Of a stretch of 64,000 bases of DNA, positions 63,935 to 64,000 are shown in pieces. This DNA is from Baaleninema simplex PCC 7105 (GTDB lineage: Bacteria; Cyanobacteriota; Cyanobacteriia; Cyanobacteriales; Geitlerinemataceae): the NCBI RefSeq assembly GCF_000332355.1, contig NZ_KB235958.1, forward strand, positions 3,799,721 through 3,863,720, given 5' to 3'. Position 1 is the first letter of the stretch; every line of letters begins with the position of its first letter. Below the pieces are notes generated by a model. It was not told the origin of the DNA and ran no database searches. It saw only the letters and a program-made list of their open reading frames with translations. A program made the translations under genes and the position numbers.

Positions 63935-64000
63935 GAGGACTCAAACAATAATTTCAACGAGCGCGACAAGCTTTTCCATCCCCCGAAGGGAGAGGGGTAG

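Overview
The window is chromosomal DNA of a cyanobacterium. GCGATCGC (HIP1) octamers are everywhere, and the housekeeping genes include cyanobacterial markers: thf1/psb29, ndhS, ycf23, a cyAbrB regulator, an RpaB/Ycf27-type response regulator, a CtpC-type S41 protease, D-glycerate 3-kinase and a class II aldolase. No rRNA or tRNA gene was found. The sequence does not fix genus or morphology.

Left part (1-9.5 kb), accessory: a frameshifted IS1634-family transposase runs off the left edge. It is followed by a chimeric cob-gene remnant (start of cobK joined to a probable cobM tail), an AraC regulator, a dienelactone-hydrolase-family protein and intact cobK. An ISL3-like 121-bp miniature element with a perfect 8-bp target duplication sits directly against the stop codon of an AT-rich gene. 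That gene encodes a minimal CRISPR polymerase (mCpol) domain, a Rossmann-like middle domain and a two-helix membrane tail, and it is the best candidate for a little-described defence system. Next come two more miniature elements, a broken 5' copy of cbiD, and a coupled PIN nuclease / AAA ATPase pair whose ATPase has a substituted Walker A motif.

Cobalamin block (4.4-5.1 and 9.5-21.1 kb): cobK, cbiD, cobH, cobC, cbiB, cobQ, then a cobalamin riboswitch followed by cobW, cobN and cobO. These cover much of ring contraction, methylation, cobalt insertion, adenosylation and aminopropanol attachment. Truncated 5' copies of cobK and cbiD lie 2.5-2.6 kb upstream of the intact genes, so this locus has been rearranged.

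Middle (21-38 kb), mostly core: a Coq4-like protein, ispG, ctpC, glycerate kinase, ndhS, rodA, mrp, hemF, a STAS protein, thf1, and a leftward group lysA - cdaA - (tnpB insertion) - uppS, with rimI divergent from lysA. The tnpB is full length with a recognisable right-end hairpin, so it should carry an omega RNA.

Right part (38-64 kb): clpC; a small GxxExxY PD-(D/E)XK protein bracketed by inverted arrays of a CACAGAGACACAGAGG-type repeat; a 7TM-HD phosphohydrolase that could degrade the c-di-AMP made by CdaA; a histidine kinase; pdhB-secD-secF; a TIGR03943 protein; ribF; an MBL hydrolase; cyAbrB; an Rrf2 regulator; pyrR; lspA; an RpaB-like regulator with a likely TTG start; a strong promoter with a long leader or candidate RNA ahead of a small ribbon-helix-helix gene; an FHA-penicillin-binding-protein fusion; ycf23; and fba with a clear terminator.
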